Assembly: GCF_000426305.1 (NCBI RefSeq)
Contig: NZ_AUFC01000020.1
Coordinates: 1-59,714 of the forward strand
DNA length: 59,714 bases
Origin: Anaerovorax odorimutans DSM 5092
GTDB taxonomy: Bacteria > Bacillota > Clostridia > Peptostreptococcales > Anaerovoracaceae
Direction: 5' to 3'
A program made the position numbers and the translations under genes. The notes beneath the pieces were generated by a model, which saw nothing but the letters and a program-made list of their open reading frames with translations, made no database searches and was not told where the DNA came from. This document shows positions 18,872 to 27,894 of this stretch, one piece after another (position 1 is the first letter of the stretch; each line of letters opens with the position of its first letter).

Positions 18872-20323
18872 TTGAATTATATAAATTTAATAGAAGAAAA
18901 CAAAGAAGATATGATAAAAACCTTAAAAGAACTTATTTCTATAAGAAGTGTTGTGAGTGAAGCAGAGGGAGATGCTCCATTTGGAGGGGGTGTACAGGAA
19001 GCTTTTGAATATATGCTTAAAAAAGGTGAAGAAGAAGGCTTTGATGTACTGAATGTGGATAATTACGGTGGTCATATTGAATTTGGTGGATGCGAATTAG
19101 ATGAAAATTTTGAAGTTATCGGTAAAAATGAAGAAACAATGGGAATTATAGGCCATTTGGATGTGGTACCTGAGGGTAAAAATTGGGATTATGATCCTTA
19201 TGGAGGAGAAATTGCAGATGGTAAAATGTATGGCAGAGGAACTACAGATGATAAAGGACCAGTAGTAGCTGTTTTTTATGCAATGAAGGCGTTAAAAGAT
19301 TCAGGTATAGTACCTGAAAAAAAGGTGAGACTTATTCTTGGATTAGATGAAGAAACTGATTGGAAGGGTATGGACTATTATTTAAATAAAGTAAAAGCAC
19401 CGGATTTTGGATTTTCCCCCGATGGTGAATTTCCGGCAATTCATGCTGAAATGGGTATTCTTACCTTTGAATTAGCAAAGAAATTAGGAAAGTCTCAGAA
19501 AAAAGGCATAGTTATTAGAAGTATTTCAGGAGGAAACGCCCCTAATATGGTTGCTGACAGTGCAAGAGCTGTAATTCGTGCTGAATCATATGAAGATATA
19601 GAAAAAAAGATTATATTATTTAAAGAAGCAACAGGTTTTAATCTAAATATAAAACGTGTAGGGAAAAGCATTGAAATAACAACTCAAGGGGTATCATCAC
19701 ATGCCGCAAGACCGCATAAAGGTCTAAATGCCATATCTTGTATGATGGCATTTTTAAAAGAGCTTGAAATAGAAAATGATGATATGAACGATTTTATCCA
19801 GTTTTATAATAACCATATTGGCTTTAATTTACATGGAGAAGAATTGGGATGCGGTTTATCTGATGAAATTTCAGGAAAACTTATTTTTAATGTAGGTATG
19901 ATAAATGTTGATGAGACAGTAGCAAGACTTACTATTAATATCAGATATCCTGTTACTTTAGACAGCGAAAAAGTATATGACTCCATGATGCCTGTTTTAA
20001 ATAAATACAATGTAGGAGTAATAAAACAGAAACATCAAAAACCTATATATTTCCCTGAAGATGATCCTATGATTACGACTTTAATGGATATATATAAAAA
20101 GCATACAGGAGATAATGAAAGCAAACCTATAGTAATTGGTGGAGGAACATATGCAAGGGCTGTAAAGAATACCGTAGCTTTTGGTGCAACTTTCCCAGGA
20201 GAACCGGAACTAGCACATCAGAAAAATGAGTGTATTTCAATAGAAAACTTGATCAAGATGACCAAGATATTCGCAGATGCAATAAACTCACTTGCAATGG
20301 GTGTTGACACAAATAAAAAGTAA
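18872..20323 (+). CDS. pepV: Dipeptidase PepV (M20 family)
   Basis: This 483-residue zinc peptidase has the M20 ligand motifs GHLDVVPEG, GTTDDKGP, LDEETDWKG and SPDGEFP, a lid domain with SHAARPHKG, and the C-terminal GGGTYARA. These are the PepV pattern, which cleaves dipeptides and some beta-Ala or D-amino acid dipeptides in the cytoplasm. Three in-frame starts exist (ATG 18857, ATG 18866, TTG 18872). TTG is chosen because the G-run at 18859-18864 stands 7 bases ahead of it, while it overlaps the others. An extended -10 TGGTATAAT lies at 18799-18807. Confidence 0.9.
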   Translation: MNYINLIEENKEDMIKTLKELISIRSVVSEAEGDAPFGGGVQEAFEYMLKKGEEEGFDVLNVDNYGGHIEFGGCELDENFEVIGKNEETMGIIGHLDVVPEGKNWDYDPYGGEIADGKMYGRGTTDDKGPVVAVFYAMKALKDSGIVPEKKVRLILGLDEETDWKGMDYYLNKVKAPDFGFSPDGEFPAIHAEMGILTFELAKKLGKSQKKGIVIRSISGGNAPNMVADSARAVIRAESYEDIEKKIILFKEATGFNLNIKRVGKSIEITTQGVSSHAARPHKGLNAISCMMAFLKELEIENDDMNDFIQFYNNHIGFNLHGEELGCGLSDEISGKLIFNVGMINVDETVARLTINIRYPVTLDSEKVYDSMMPVLNKYNVGVIKQKHQKPIYFPEDDPMITTLMDIYKKHTGDNESKPIVIGGGTYARAVKNTVAFGATFPGEPELAHQKNECISIENLIKMTKIFADAINSLAMGVDTNKK

Positions 20324-20348
20324 TAGTAATATAATAATTGAATTAAAT

Positions 20349-20475
20349 CTGTTTCAGGGCGAGGTGTAAGTCCTCACCGGCGGTAATGGGTATTATAGCC
20401 ACAAGTCCGCGAGCTAAATGGCAGAATCGGTTAGATTCCGATACCGACGGTATAGTCCGGACGAAAGAAACGCAG
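20349..20475 (+). promoter_or_regulatory. FMN riboswitch (RFN element)
   Basis: The leader shows the conserved RFN segments in order: CAGGGCGAGGTG, AAGTCCTCACCGGCGGTAAT, AGCCACAAGTCCGCGAGC, a variable P-arm, then ATACCGACGGTATAGTCCGG and the closing GAAAGAAACGCAG. P1 pairs CTGTTTC (20349-20355) with the 3' end. It sits 130 bp before ribU, with a terminator between them, so FMN binding should stop transcription. Confidence 0.95.
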
Positions 20476-20499
20476 TTTAAAAATTATTTTTGTGTGCGT

Positions 20500-20530
20500 A
20501 AACCTTGAAATTTCTTTTCAGGGTTTTTTT
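20500..20530 (+). terminator. Riboswitch-controlled terminator before ribU
   Basis: AAACCTTGAAA pairs with TTTCAGGGTTT (one wobble) and is followed by a run of T. It lies between the FMN aptamer and the ribU start, as expected for a transcription-attenuating riboswitch. Confidence 0.85.
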
Positions 20531-20607
20531 ATTTCAGAAAAGTAACAGACTACCTGACAGATTCCCAATAATAATTTTGCATATATTGCATGAGGAGGAA
20601 TTTGAAA

Positions 20608-21150
20608 ATGAATAATAATATGAACAAAAAAACTGTAAAACTTATAAAAATGGCTATGCTTGCAGCCATATCCCTAGTGCTAGTATTGATTGTCAGAATT
20701 CCATTTCCACCAATGCCAGTTCTTGTTTATGACCCAGCGGATATTCCGATTTTTATCGGTGCATTTGCCTTTGGCCCTTTAGCAGGATTTCTGATTACTG
20801 TAGTGGTAAGTTTTGTACAGGCATTTGTTTTGGGTGGAGATGGATTGATCGGATTTTTTATGCATGTAGTTGCTACTGGTGCATTTGTATTAGTAGCGGG
20901 AAATATTTATTCAAGAAATAAAACTAGAAAAACTGCTGTAATTGCATTAATTTGTGGTACAATAGTTATGACTGCTTCTATGATGTTTTGGAATGTTCTT
21001 ATTACGCCACTGTATTTACCAGTATCGAGAGAATATGTTATTGCAATTCTAGCTACGGTAATTTTACCGTTTAATCTGTTAAAAGCAGGAATAAATTCAA
21101 TAGTTACATTTGTAGCATATAAATCGATAGCTAAATTTTTGCATAAATAA
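20608..21150 (+). CDS. ribU: Riboflavin ECF transporter S component RibU
   Basis: This 180-residue membrane protein has about six hydrophobic helices and the S-component pattern near the N-terminus (MAMLAAISLVLVLIVRIPFP), followed by VYDPADIPIFIGAFAFGPLAGFLI, characteristic of RibU. It binds riboflavin and works with a shared EcfA/A'/T module encoded elsewhere. The ATG at 20608 is chosen because GAGGAGG ends 9 bases before it; an ATG at 20590 lies ahead of that site. The upstream FMN riboswitch independently supports the substrate. Confidence 0.95.
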   Translation: MNNNMNKKTVKLIKMAMLAAISLVLVLIVRIPFPPMPVLVYDPADIPIFIGAFAFGPLAGFLITVVVSFVQAFVLGGDGLIGFFMHVVATGAFVLVAGNIYSRNKTRKTAVIALICGTIVMTASMMFWNVLITPLYLPVSREYVIAILATVILPFNLLKAGINSIVTFVAYKSIAKFLHK

Positions 21151-21182
21151 ATATATTTATATGAAAAATATAAAATCGTTAA

Positions 21183-21623
21183 ATGGACTATATTAATATG
21201 ATTAAAATTATTAAAAATGAACAAGATACAAAAAAATTCGGTTTGGAATTGGCTAAAGAGTTAAAACCCGGAAGTGTTGTTGCTTTAACAGGAGATCTGG
21301 GAACAGGAAAGACCACTCTTACAAAAGCCATAGCTGAAGGGCTTGAAATTAGGGAACTGATTACAAGTCCTACTTTTACTATTGTTCAAGAATACTATGG
21401 AGGAAAATTACCTCTTTATCATTTTGATGTGTACAGAATATGTGATACAGAAGAAATGTATGAGTTAGGGTACGAAGAATATTTTTTTGGACAAGGAGTC
21501 TGTATAGTAGAATGGGCAGATTTAATAATTGATTTGATTCCGGAAAATGCAGTCATTATTAATATAAAATATGGAAAAACCCCGGAAGAACGTATTTATG
21601 AAATTAAAAATTATAATGCATAA
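21183..21623 (+). CDS. tsaE: tRNA t6A biosynthesis ATPase TsaE
   Basis: This 146-residue P-loop protein has Walker A GDLGTGKTTLTKAIA (about 37-51), SPTFTIVQEY and VEWAD near the C-terminus, all hallmarks of TsaE. It drives turnover of the TsaBD complex that makes threonylcarbamoyl-adenosine on ANN-decoding tRNAs. No clear ribosome site supports ATG 21183 over the in-frame ATG at 21198. It heads a run of t6A genes on the same strand. Confidence 0.93.
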   Translation: MDYINMIKIIKNEQDTKKFGLELAKELKPGSVVALTGDLGTGKTTLTKAIAEGLEIRELITSPTFTIVQEYYGGKLPLYHFDVYRICDTEEMYELGYEEYFFGQGVCIVEWADLIIDLIPENAVIINIKYGKTPEERIYEIKNYNA

Positions 21624-21680
21624 ATAATAATATAAAATAAAAATATATAGTAATTATAAAAAATAAACAGGAGCCTTAAT

Positions 21681-22427
21681 ATGAATATCCTTGCTATAGA
21701 AACTACAGGAGCAAATGCATCTGTAGCTGTAATAAATGAACAAAAAGAAGTTTTTTTTGTAAGTTCACAAGATAATTTGAATCATCTGCAAAATTTAATG
21801 CCAATGATAGAAAAATTATTGGAAAATTGTCGATTGACATTAGGCGATATAACTTGTATTGCAGCGTCTGAAGGTCCCGGTTCCTTCACCGGAATTAGGA
21901 TTGGAGTGTCATCTGTAAGAGCAATGGCTCAATGTTTAGAGATTAATACTATCAGTGTTCCTACACTAAAATCTTTTGCTTATAATATATCTTATGAATA
22001 TGATGGTATTGTTTGCCCTATTTTAGATGCAAGGAGAAATCAGGTTTATGGTGGTGCATATAAGTGGGATGAAGAAGGGAATTGCATAGAGATTATTCCT
22101 GCATCAGCATATGATTTAAAGGATTTATTAAAGAAATTAATGCCATTTACATTGGATAACGAAATAACTTTTTTTGGTGATGGAATAAAACCATATGAAG
22201 AAATAATAACTGCTTGGAGTAAGGAATTACAAGATATATCGTTTAATAACAATATGCGAATTAAATTTGCAAATGATGACATAAGATTACAAAATGCAAA
22301 ATCTGTTGCAAAGCTTGCATATGATATTTACAAAGATGACGGTATGAAAAGTTTTTGGGATTTAAAACCTGTTTACATGCGAAAAGCAGAAGCCCAGCGT
22401 AAGCTGGAGGAAAAATTAAATGGATAA
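21681..22427 (+). CDS. tsaB: tRNA t6A biosynthesis protein TsaB
   Basis: This 248-residue protein of the ASKHA fold has ILAIETTGANASVAVI at the N-terminus and SEGPGSFTGIRIGVSS at about 65-80, the TsaB signatures. TsaB is an inactive TsaD paralogue that forms the heterodimer. AGGAG lies upstream. Its last 8 bp overlap rimI, which indicates coupled translation. Confidence 0.94.
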   Translation: MNILAIETTGANASVAVINEQKEVFFVSSQDNLNHLQNLMPMIEKLLENCRLTLGDITCIAASEGPGSFTGIRIGVSSVRAMAQCLEINTISVPTLKSFAYNISYEYDGIVCPILDARRNQVYGGAYKWDEEGNCIEIIPASAYDLKDLLKKLMPFTLDNEITFFGDGIKPYEEIITAWSKELQDISFNNNMRIKFANDDIRLQNAKSVAKLAYDIYKDDGMKSFWDLKPVYMRKAEAQRKLEEKLNG

Positions 22428-22866
22428 ATATACAATAAGAAAAGCAGAAGAAAAGGATATTGATGAAATATCAAAACTTGATGAAATTTGTTTTACCATA
22501 CCTTGGAGTAAAGAATCTATTGAAAAAGAGATTAAGGAAAATAAACTGGCCTTGTATTTAGTAGTTGAAGTTAAAAATAGAATTGCAGGGTATGCAGGTC
22601 TTTGGATGATTGTAGATGAAGGTCATATTACTAATGTTGCGGTACACCCTGATTGCCGTAAAAAAGGCATTGGAGAATCTTTGGTTTTAGAAATATTCAA
22701 AGAAACAAGAAAACAAGGAATAAAAAGTTATACTTTAGAAGTGAGATTTTCCAATTTTGCAGCTATCCATTTATATGAAAAATTAGGATTTAGAAAAGCA
22801 GGAATAAGAAAAAAATATTATGAAGATAATGGAGAAGATGCTATAATAATGTGGCGAAATGAATAG
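22420..22866 (+). CDS. rimI: GNAT acetyltransferase RimI
   Basis: This 148-residue protein has the GNAT acetyl-CoA site HPDCRKKGIGESLV (R/Q-x-x-G-x-G/A) at about 83-96 and LYEKLGFRKAGIRKKYYEDNGEDAIIM at the end, the RimI pattern. It acetylates the N-terminal alanine of ribosomal protein S18. Location between tsaB and tsaD is the common Firmicute order. Confidence 0.92.
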   Translation: MDKYTIRKAEEKDIDEISKLDEICFTIPWSKESIEKEIKENKLALYLVVEVKNRIAGYAGLWMIVDEGHITNVAVHPDCRKKGIGESLVLEIFKETRKQGIKSYTLEVRFSNFAAIHLYEKLGFRKAGIRKKYYEDNGEDAIIMWRNE

Positions 22867-22931
22867 AATGACTTTTCGATACAGATACTAATTGTAAATA
22901 AATTATAACTAGGATATCTGGAGGAAAAATC

Positions 22932-23144
22932 ATGATTACAAGAAACAATTATTATGAGGATAATGATTATGATCGCAATGAAGATATGAGTATTACAGCA
23001 TCTCACTGCAGTCGATTTTCAAGGAGACATGATGTAAATACATTTAATATGACTAATTATCAGTCTTGCGAGAATTGCAGGCATTTGACAGCAGATAATC
23101 AGTGTGCTGCCAAAATGCAAAATACAATATCAAATATAGAATAA
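22932..23144 (+). CDS. Small cysteine-containing protein in the t6A operon
   Basis: This 70-residue acidic protein has no family I recognise. The N-terminal half is rich in Asn, Asp, Tyr and Arg. The C-terminal half holds a compact cysteine group, SCENCRHLTADNQCAAKM (C46, C49, C58), with C27 earlier, which could bind zinc or an Fe-S cluster. GGAGG stands 8 bases before the ATG, and spacing to tsaD is only 15 bp, so it is a translated member of the operon. Function unknown. Confidence 0.75.
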   Translation: MITRNNYYEDNDYDRNEDMSITASHCSRFSRRHDVNTFNMTNYQSCENCRHLTADNQCAAKMQNTISNIE

Positions 23145-23159
23145 AAATTAGGAGACAAG

Positions 23160-24176
23160 ATGAAAGACAATAAATTTTTGACTATGGCAATTGAATCAAG
23201 TTGTGATGAAACTTCAGTAGCTTTGCTTACAGAAGGAAGAAATGTATTATCTAATGTTATATCATCACAAATAAAAGTCCATCAAGCATTTGGTGGAGTA
23301 GTGCCAGAAATTGCGTCCAGACATCATCTTGATAACATTAATACTGTTTTGAAACAAGCATTGGATGAAGCTGATGCACGCCTTGATGATGTAGATCTGA
23401 TAGGCGTTACATACGGACCTGGTCTTGTGGGTGCATTGTTAATTGGTTTAGCCACAGCAAAGGCAATATCTTTTTCAAAAAAAATACCACTTGTGGGAGT
23501 ACATCATATACAGGGGCATATAAGTGCCAATTATATAGAACATAAGGATTTAAAACCACCTTTTATGGCTTTGGTAGTATCAGGAGGGCATACAAATATT
23601 GTAGATGTAAAAGGATATAATGAATATGAGGTTTTAGGCAGAACAAGAGATGATGCTGTGGGAGAAGCCTTTGATAAGGTGGCAAGAGTTTTGGGACTTG
23701 GATATCCTGGAGGACCTTTAATTGATAAAATTTCTAAAAAGGGAAATCCACATTCAGTGGAATTTAAACGTGTATATTTAGAAAAAGATAGTTTAGATTT
23801 TAGTTTCAGCGGAACTAAAACAGGCGTTCTAAACTATTTGAATTCACAAAAATTAAAAGGTGAAGAAATAGATACAGCAGGAGTAGCAGCCAGCTTTCAA
23901 TTAGCAGTTATTGAAGTAATAGTAAACAAGGCAATTTATGCTGCGGAAAAAATGAGAAAAAATAAACTGGTGCTGGCAGGCGGTGTTGCAGCAAACAGTC
24001 TCTTAAGAGATATGCTTAATAAAGAGTGTAAACGAAAGGGAATTGAGCTTTTTTGCCCTTCACCTGTTCTTTGCACTGATAATGCAGCTATGATAGGATG
24101 TGCCGCATATTACAAATATAAAGAAGGTATGGTGGATGATTTAACTTTGGACGCTTATCCAAACCTGCCTTTATAG
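23160..24176 (+). CDS. tsaD: tRNA N6-adenosine threonylcarbamoyltransferase TsaD
   Basis: This 338-residue protein has [14 protein letters not shown] at the N-terminus and the iron-binding [11 protein letters not shown] (about 111-121), with [10 protein letters not shown] following (about 134) and the C-terminal CTDNAAMIG. All are TsaD hallmarks. It transfers the threonylcarbamoyl group to A37 of tRNA. TAGGAGAC precedes the ATG. It closes the tsaE-tsaB-rimI-small protein-tsaD cluster. Confidence 0.96.
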   Translation: MKDNKFLTMAIESSCDETSVALLTEGRNVLSNVISSQIKVHQAFGGVVPEIASRHHLDNINTVLKQALDEADARLDDVDLIGVTYGPGLVGALLIGLATAKAISFSKKIPLVGVHHIQGHISANYIEHKDLKPPFMALVVSGGHTNIVDVKGYNEYEVLGRTRDDAVGEAFDKVARVLGLGYPGGPLIDKISKKGNPHSVEFKRVYLEKDSLDFSFSGTKTGVLNYLNSQKLKGEEIDTAGVAASFQLAVIEVIVNKAIYAAEKMRKNKLVLAGGVAANSLLRDMLNKECKRKGIELFCPSPVLCTDNAAMIGCAAYYKYKEGMVDDLTLDAYPNLPL

Positions 24177-24208
24177 TTACATAAAAATGAAAAATAGGAA
24201 ATTAAAAA

Positions 24209-26158
24209 ATGATTATACTTTCAGCAAACAATCTAAGTAAAACATATGGAGTAGATGAAATATTATCTGGAATTTCGTTTCATATAAATTCAGGAGACAG
24301 AATTGGAATAATCGGAGCAAACGGAGCAGGTAAGACTACCCTTTTAAATATCCTAGCCGGCAGAATTACTGCCAGTTCAGGAGATTTTTTTATTTCTAAT
24401 AATACAAAAATCGGATATCTGAGACAAAGTGATAATTTTAACTCTGAAAAGACGGTTTATGATGAAATGATTTCAATTTTTATGCCTCTTATAGAGCTGG
24501 AAAAACAAATGGAAGAAATTTCACATGACATTTCTGCGAAATCTGAACAGGGTGAAAATGTTGATAAATTACTTAGTCAATATGATGAATTGCAAGAATA
24601 TTATAAAAATAATAATGGATATGGGTATAAAAGTGAAATAATCGGCATACTAAATAGCATGGCTTTTTCAGAAGATTACTTTCAAAAAAAGATTTCTTTA
24701 TTAAGTGGTGGAGAAAGAACAAGGTTGGCATTAGCATCATTACTGCTTAAAAAACCTGATTTATTACTTTTGGATGAACCTACTAACCATTTGGACATTG
24801 GTACTTTAAAATGGCTTGAACAATATTTAAAGGCTTATAGTGGTACTATTGTGATAATATCTCATGATAGATATTTTTTAGATCAAACAGCTAATAAAAT
24901 CTTTGAAATTGAGCATCATAAACTTACTGTATATGAAGGTAATTATACTCAATTTATAGAAAAGAAAAAAATGAGGCAAGTTGAGGAAACCAGACGTTAT
25001 GAGGAACAGCAAAAGGAAATTGAGAAGCAAGAAGAACTGATTAGAAGATTTAAGCAACATGGGACAGAGAAACTGGCTAAAAGAGCTCAGTCAAGAGAAA
25101 AAAGTCTTGATCGCATGGAAAGGCTGGATAAACCTAAAGGAAATTTAGGTAAGATGAAAATTGGTTTTAAACAAAATCATCAAAGTGGAAATGATGTTAT
25201 TTTTGCTGATAATCTTTCAAAGAGTTTTGAATCAGGAAATGAAAGACGTCTTTTATTTACAAATGTTGAGCTGGATATTAAACGTGGAGAAAAAATTTGT
25301 TTGGTTGGACCAAATGGTGTTGGTAAAACTACTTTATTAAAAATCTTAATGAATATAATAGAACCTGACAGCGGTTATTTAAAAATCGGATATAATGTTT
25401 CTTTCGGATACTATGATCAGGAGCAAAAACTTTTGAATTATTCAGGTACTGTAATGGATGAAATTCATTCAGAATACAGATTATATACCGAGACTGATAT
25501 AAGAAACATATTAGGAAGATTTTTATTTAAAAATGATACTGTTTTTAAACAAGTTTCATCATTAAGTGGAGGTGAGAAGGCTCGTCTTTCACTTTTGAAG
25601 ATTATGTTGTCAGGAGCAAATGTTTTGATTATGGATGAACCGACCAATCATTTGGATATAGAGTCAAAGGAAATTTTCGAAGATGCATTGTTAGATTTCC
25701 CTGGAACTGTACTTGTAGTGTCTCATGACAGATATTTTCTTAATAAAATACCTAATAGAATTATTGAATTAAATGAAAAAGGTATAACAAATTATGTTGG
25801 CGGTTATGACTATTATATGGATAAGAAGCAATCTTTGGGATCAGGCAAAAATTATTTGGAAAACTTAAATCATAAAGAAGAAAATAAAGATTTGACTGAT
25901 AAAGAACTTAGGATGGAGCAAAGAAGAAAAAATAAAGAACTACAAGCAATACAACGTAGAACAGAAAGAGAATTGAAATCAGCCGAAGAAAAGATATGCG
26001 AATTAGAAAAAGAAATTAAAAGGCTTGAAGCAGAAATGTGTAAAGAAGAAAACTTTAGTAATTATGATAAACTTTCAAAGTACAGCAAAAAAATGGAAGA
26101 AACTAAAGAGGAGCTTAGTATTACATATGAAGCATGGATGGCTTTGCAGGATGGTTAA
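24209..26158 (+). CDS. ABC-F family ATPase
   Basis: This 649-residue soluble protein has two ABC cassettes: Walker A GANGAGKTT (about 38), signature LSGGERTRLALA and DEPTNHLD, then a linker of about 80 charged residues. The second set is GPNGVGKTT (about 370), LSGGEKARLSLL and DEPTNHLD. A C-terminal coiled coil (about 550-640) follows. There are no membrane segments. ABC-F proteins act on ribosomes; the coiled-coil tail suggests the Uup/YdiF branch rather than EttA or an antibiotic-protection type. It follows tsaD by 32 bp. Confidence 0.92.
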   Translation: MIILSANNLSKTYGVDEILSGISFHINSGDRIGIIGANGAGKTTLLNILAGRITASSGDFFISNNTKIGYLRQSDNFNSEKTVYDEMISIFMPLIELEKQMEEISHDISAKSEQGENVDKLLSQYDELQEYYKNNNGYGYKSEIIGILNSMAFSEDYFQKKISLLSGGERTRLALASLLLKKPDLLLLDEPTNHLDIGTLKWLEQYLKAYSGTIVIISHDRYFLDQTANKIFEIEHHKLTVYEGNYTQFIEKKKMRQVEETRRYEEQQKEIEKQEELIRRFKQHGTEKLAKRAQSREKSLDRMERLDKPKGNLGKMKIGFKQNHQSGNDVIFADNLSKSFESGNERRLLFTNVELDIKRGEKICLVGPNGVGKTTLLKILMNIIEPDSGYLKIGYNVSFGYYDQEQKLLNYSGTVMDEIHSEYRLYTETDIRNILGRFLFKNDTVFKQVSSLSGGEKARLSLLKIMLSGANVLIMDEPTNHLDIESKEIFEDALLDFPGTVLVVSHDRYFLNKIPNRIIELNEKGITNYVGGYDYYMDKKQSLGSGKNYLENLNHKEENKDLTDKELRMEQRRKNKELQAIQRRTERELKSAEEKICELEKEIKRLEAEMCKEENFSNYDKLSKYSKKMEETKEELSITYEAWMALQDG

Positions 26159-26160
26159 AT

Positions 26161-26192
26161 AAAAAGTACTTTGATTATGAAAGTATTTTTTT
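26161..26192 (+). terminator. Terminator after the ABC-F gene
   Basis: AGTACTTT pairs with GAAAGTAT around a short loop and is followed by seven T. It starts two bases after the stop codon. Confidence 0.65.
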
Positions 26193-26316
26193 AAAAAAAA
26201 TAAAAATAGTTGTTGCAGATATTAAAACAGTAACTTATAATGGTTTTGACGTTAGAAAACACTAAGCAAATATATAAATTATAAGATACTGCTTGGTAAC
26301 AATGGAGGTATAACAT

Positions 26317-26547
26317 ATGATATTTGAAAAAATAAGAGAAATAATTGTTGAACAGTTAGGAGTAGATGAATCAGCTGTTACATTAGAAACACAACTTATG
26401 AAGGATCTAGAAGCAGATTCACTAGACGCAGTTGAAATTATTATGGCGATTGAAGATGAATTTGACATCGAAGTTCCTGATGAAGATGCTGAGAAATTCC
26501 AATGTATTGGCGATATCACTAAATATGTAGAAGAAAAAGTAAACTAA
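26317..26547 (+). CDS. acpP: Acyl carrier protein
   Basis: This 76-residue acidic four-helix protein has the phosphopantetheine site at S35 in [12 protein letters not shown], a classic ACP motif. It carries acyl chains in fatty acid synthesis. TGGAGG precedes the ATG. It stands alone between two terminators, away from fab genes. Confidence 0.94.
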   Translation: MIFEKIREIIVEQLGVDESAVTLETQLMKDLEADSLDAVEIIMAIEDEFDIEVPDEDAEKFQCIGDITKYVEEKVN

Positions 26548-26558
26548 AACAGCAGAGG

Positions 26559-26592
26559 AAAACTCGCAGTAGCGAGTTTTTCTTTTTCTTTA
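26559..26592 (+). terminator. Terminator after acpP
   Basis: A perfect 9-bp stem AAAACTCGC/GCGAGTTTT with the tetraloop AGTA is followed by a T-rich tail. Confidence 0.88.
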
Positions 26593-26817
26593 ATGTAATT
26601 GTAGCATTGCGATATTGTGTAATTAAAATAATGAATTCAGAGTATGTTCGCAAGCTTTAACAATATTTACCGAACTTTTATAGTTGATTGGATAAACTTT
26701 TTTCGTTATAGTTTGCAAATAATACTACTGACGCAAATTGTTAAGGCATTATTCTCTTGTAAATGAAGAAAATAATGATATAATAATAACAATTAATAAT
26801 TAAAGTTAGGGAGTACG

Positions 26818-27459
26818 ATGAAAGAAAATACAAAAATTTCAGGAGCAGTAATTAAAAGACTGCCAAGGTATAGAAGATATTTATCTGAACTAAAAAAGAA
26901 AGGCGTAGACAGAATATCATCTAATGAGCTCAGTTCACTTATTGGATACACAGCATCACAAATTCGTCAAGATTTAAATAATTTTGGTGGGTTTGGGCAG
27001 CAAGGTTATGGATATAATGTGGATTCGTTATATGAGCAAATAGATATTATTTTGGGATTAAATCATGAATATAAAATGATTATAGTTGGATCCGGTAATC
27101 TAGGTCAAGCTATTGCAAATTATACCCACTATTACAAAGAAGGTTTCCGTGTATGCGGTATGTTTGATATTAATCCTAAATTAATAGGTATTAAAATAAA
27201 TGATATTGAGGTTATGGATTATGATGATCTGTCAAAGTACGCAGAGGAAAACCATATTGACATAGGTATTATTTGTACAAATAAGAGTAGCGCTCAGGAT
27301 GTGGCAGATAAACTTATGGCAGCGGGTGTAAAAGGCATTTGGAACTTTGCGCCGATGGATCTTCAGATTGATGAAGGTGTTGCTTTAGAAAATGTTCATT
27401 TGAGTGACAGCCTCCATTCTTTAACTTATCATATTAACAGAAACAAGCATAGAGATTAA
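26818..27459 (+). CDS. rex: Redox-sensing transcriptional repressor Rex
   Basis: This 213-residue protein has an N-terminal winged helix (about 1-80, VIKRLPRYRRYL and SSLIGYTASQIRQDLNNFGGFGQQGYGY) and an NAD(H)-binding Rossmann domain with IIVGSGNLGQAIANY (GxGxxG, about 88-102). Rex senses the NADH/NAD+ ratio and represses fermentation genes in Firmicutes. TTAGGGAG lies 5 bases before the ATG and TATAAT-like sequence about 35 bases further up. I could not find a full Rex operator in front of it. Confidence 0.95.
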   Translation: MKENTKISGAVIKRLPRYRRYLSELKKKGVDRISSNELSSLIGYTASQIRQDLNNFGGFGQQGYGYNVDSLYEQIDIILGLNHEYKMIIVGSGNLGQAIANYTHYYKEGFRVCGMFDINPKLIGIKINDIEVMDYDDLSKYAEENHIDIGIICTNKSSAQDVADKLMAAGVKGIWNFAPMDLQIDEGVALENVHLSDSLHSLTYHINRNKHRD

Positions 27460-27481
27460 TAGATCTGATTAATTGTAATTT

Positions 27482-27521
27482 AAACCCGCTGTGAAAGAAT
27501 TTTGCTTATGCGGGTTTTTAT
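27482..27521 (+). terminator. Terminator after rex
   Basis: AAACCCGC (27482-27489) pairs with GCGGGTTT (27510-27517) and is followed by T-rich sequence. Confidence 0.75.
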
Positions 27522-27529
27522 TTACAAAT

Positions 27530-27560
27530 AAAAATAACCGTTTCAAAGGAAACGGTTATT
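27530..27560 (-). terminator. Terminator after the ferredoxin gene
   Basis: A perfect 12-bp stem AATAACCGTTTC/GAAACGGTTATT with loop AAAG lies downstream of the ferredoxin stop, followed on the minus strand by TTTTA. Confidence 0.85.
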
Positions 27561-27580
27561 CATTCTTCGATAAGGTTAAA

Positions 27581-27751
27581 TTAACCTTCTTGTGGAGCAT
27601 CTACTGGGCAAGCGTTTGCACAAGCACCGCAGTCGATACATTTGTCAGCGTCGATTACATAGATACCGTCGCCTTCACTGATTGCTTCTGTAGGACATTC
27701 TGCTACACAAGCGCCACAGCTAATACAAGAATCTTTAATTACATATGCCAT
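27581..27751 (-). CDS. 2[4Fe-4S] clostridial ferredoxin
   Basis: This 56-residue protein has two complete CxxCxxCxxxCP clusters (CISCGACVAECP and CIDCGACANACP) in the classic clostridial layout. It is a low-potential electron carrier for hydrogenase, pyruvate:ferredoxin oxidoreductase and similar enzymes. The start MAYVIKD is chosen because GGAGGAAAATGTT precedes it; a longer reading through that site is not supported. It is monocistronic and convergent with rex. Confidence 0.96.
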   Translation of the reverse strand: MAYVIKDSCISCGACVAECPTEAISEGDGIYVIDADKCIDCGACANACPVDAPQEG

Positions 27752-27894
27752 AACATTTTCCTCCTTCAATAGTATAAGCATGTACCATAATTATAGCAGA
27801 CTAAGAAGCATATAACAATATAATTTTACAACAAATGAGAAATTTCTATATTTTAAATTAAATTTACAAAATTAGTATGATAGGAGTTTTATAA

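Noticed and set aside
26620..26817. Rex operator in front of rex
   Set aside because: Only half-sites like TTGTTAA are present; no full TTGTGAA-N4-TTCACAA-type dyad is seen.
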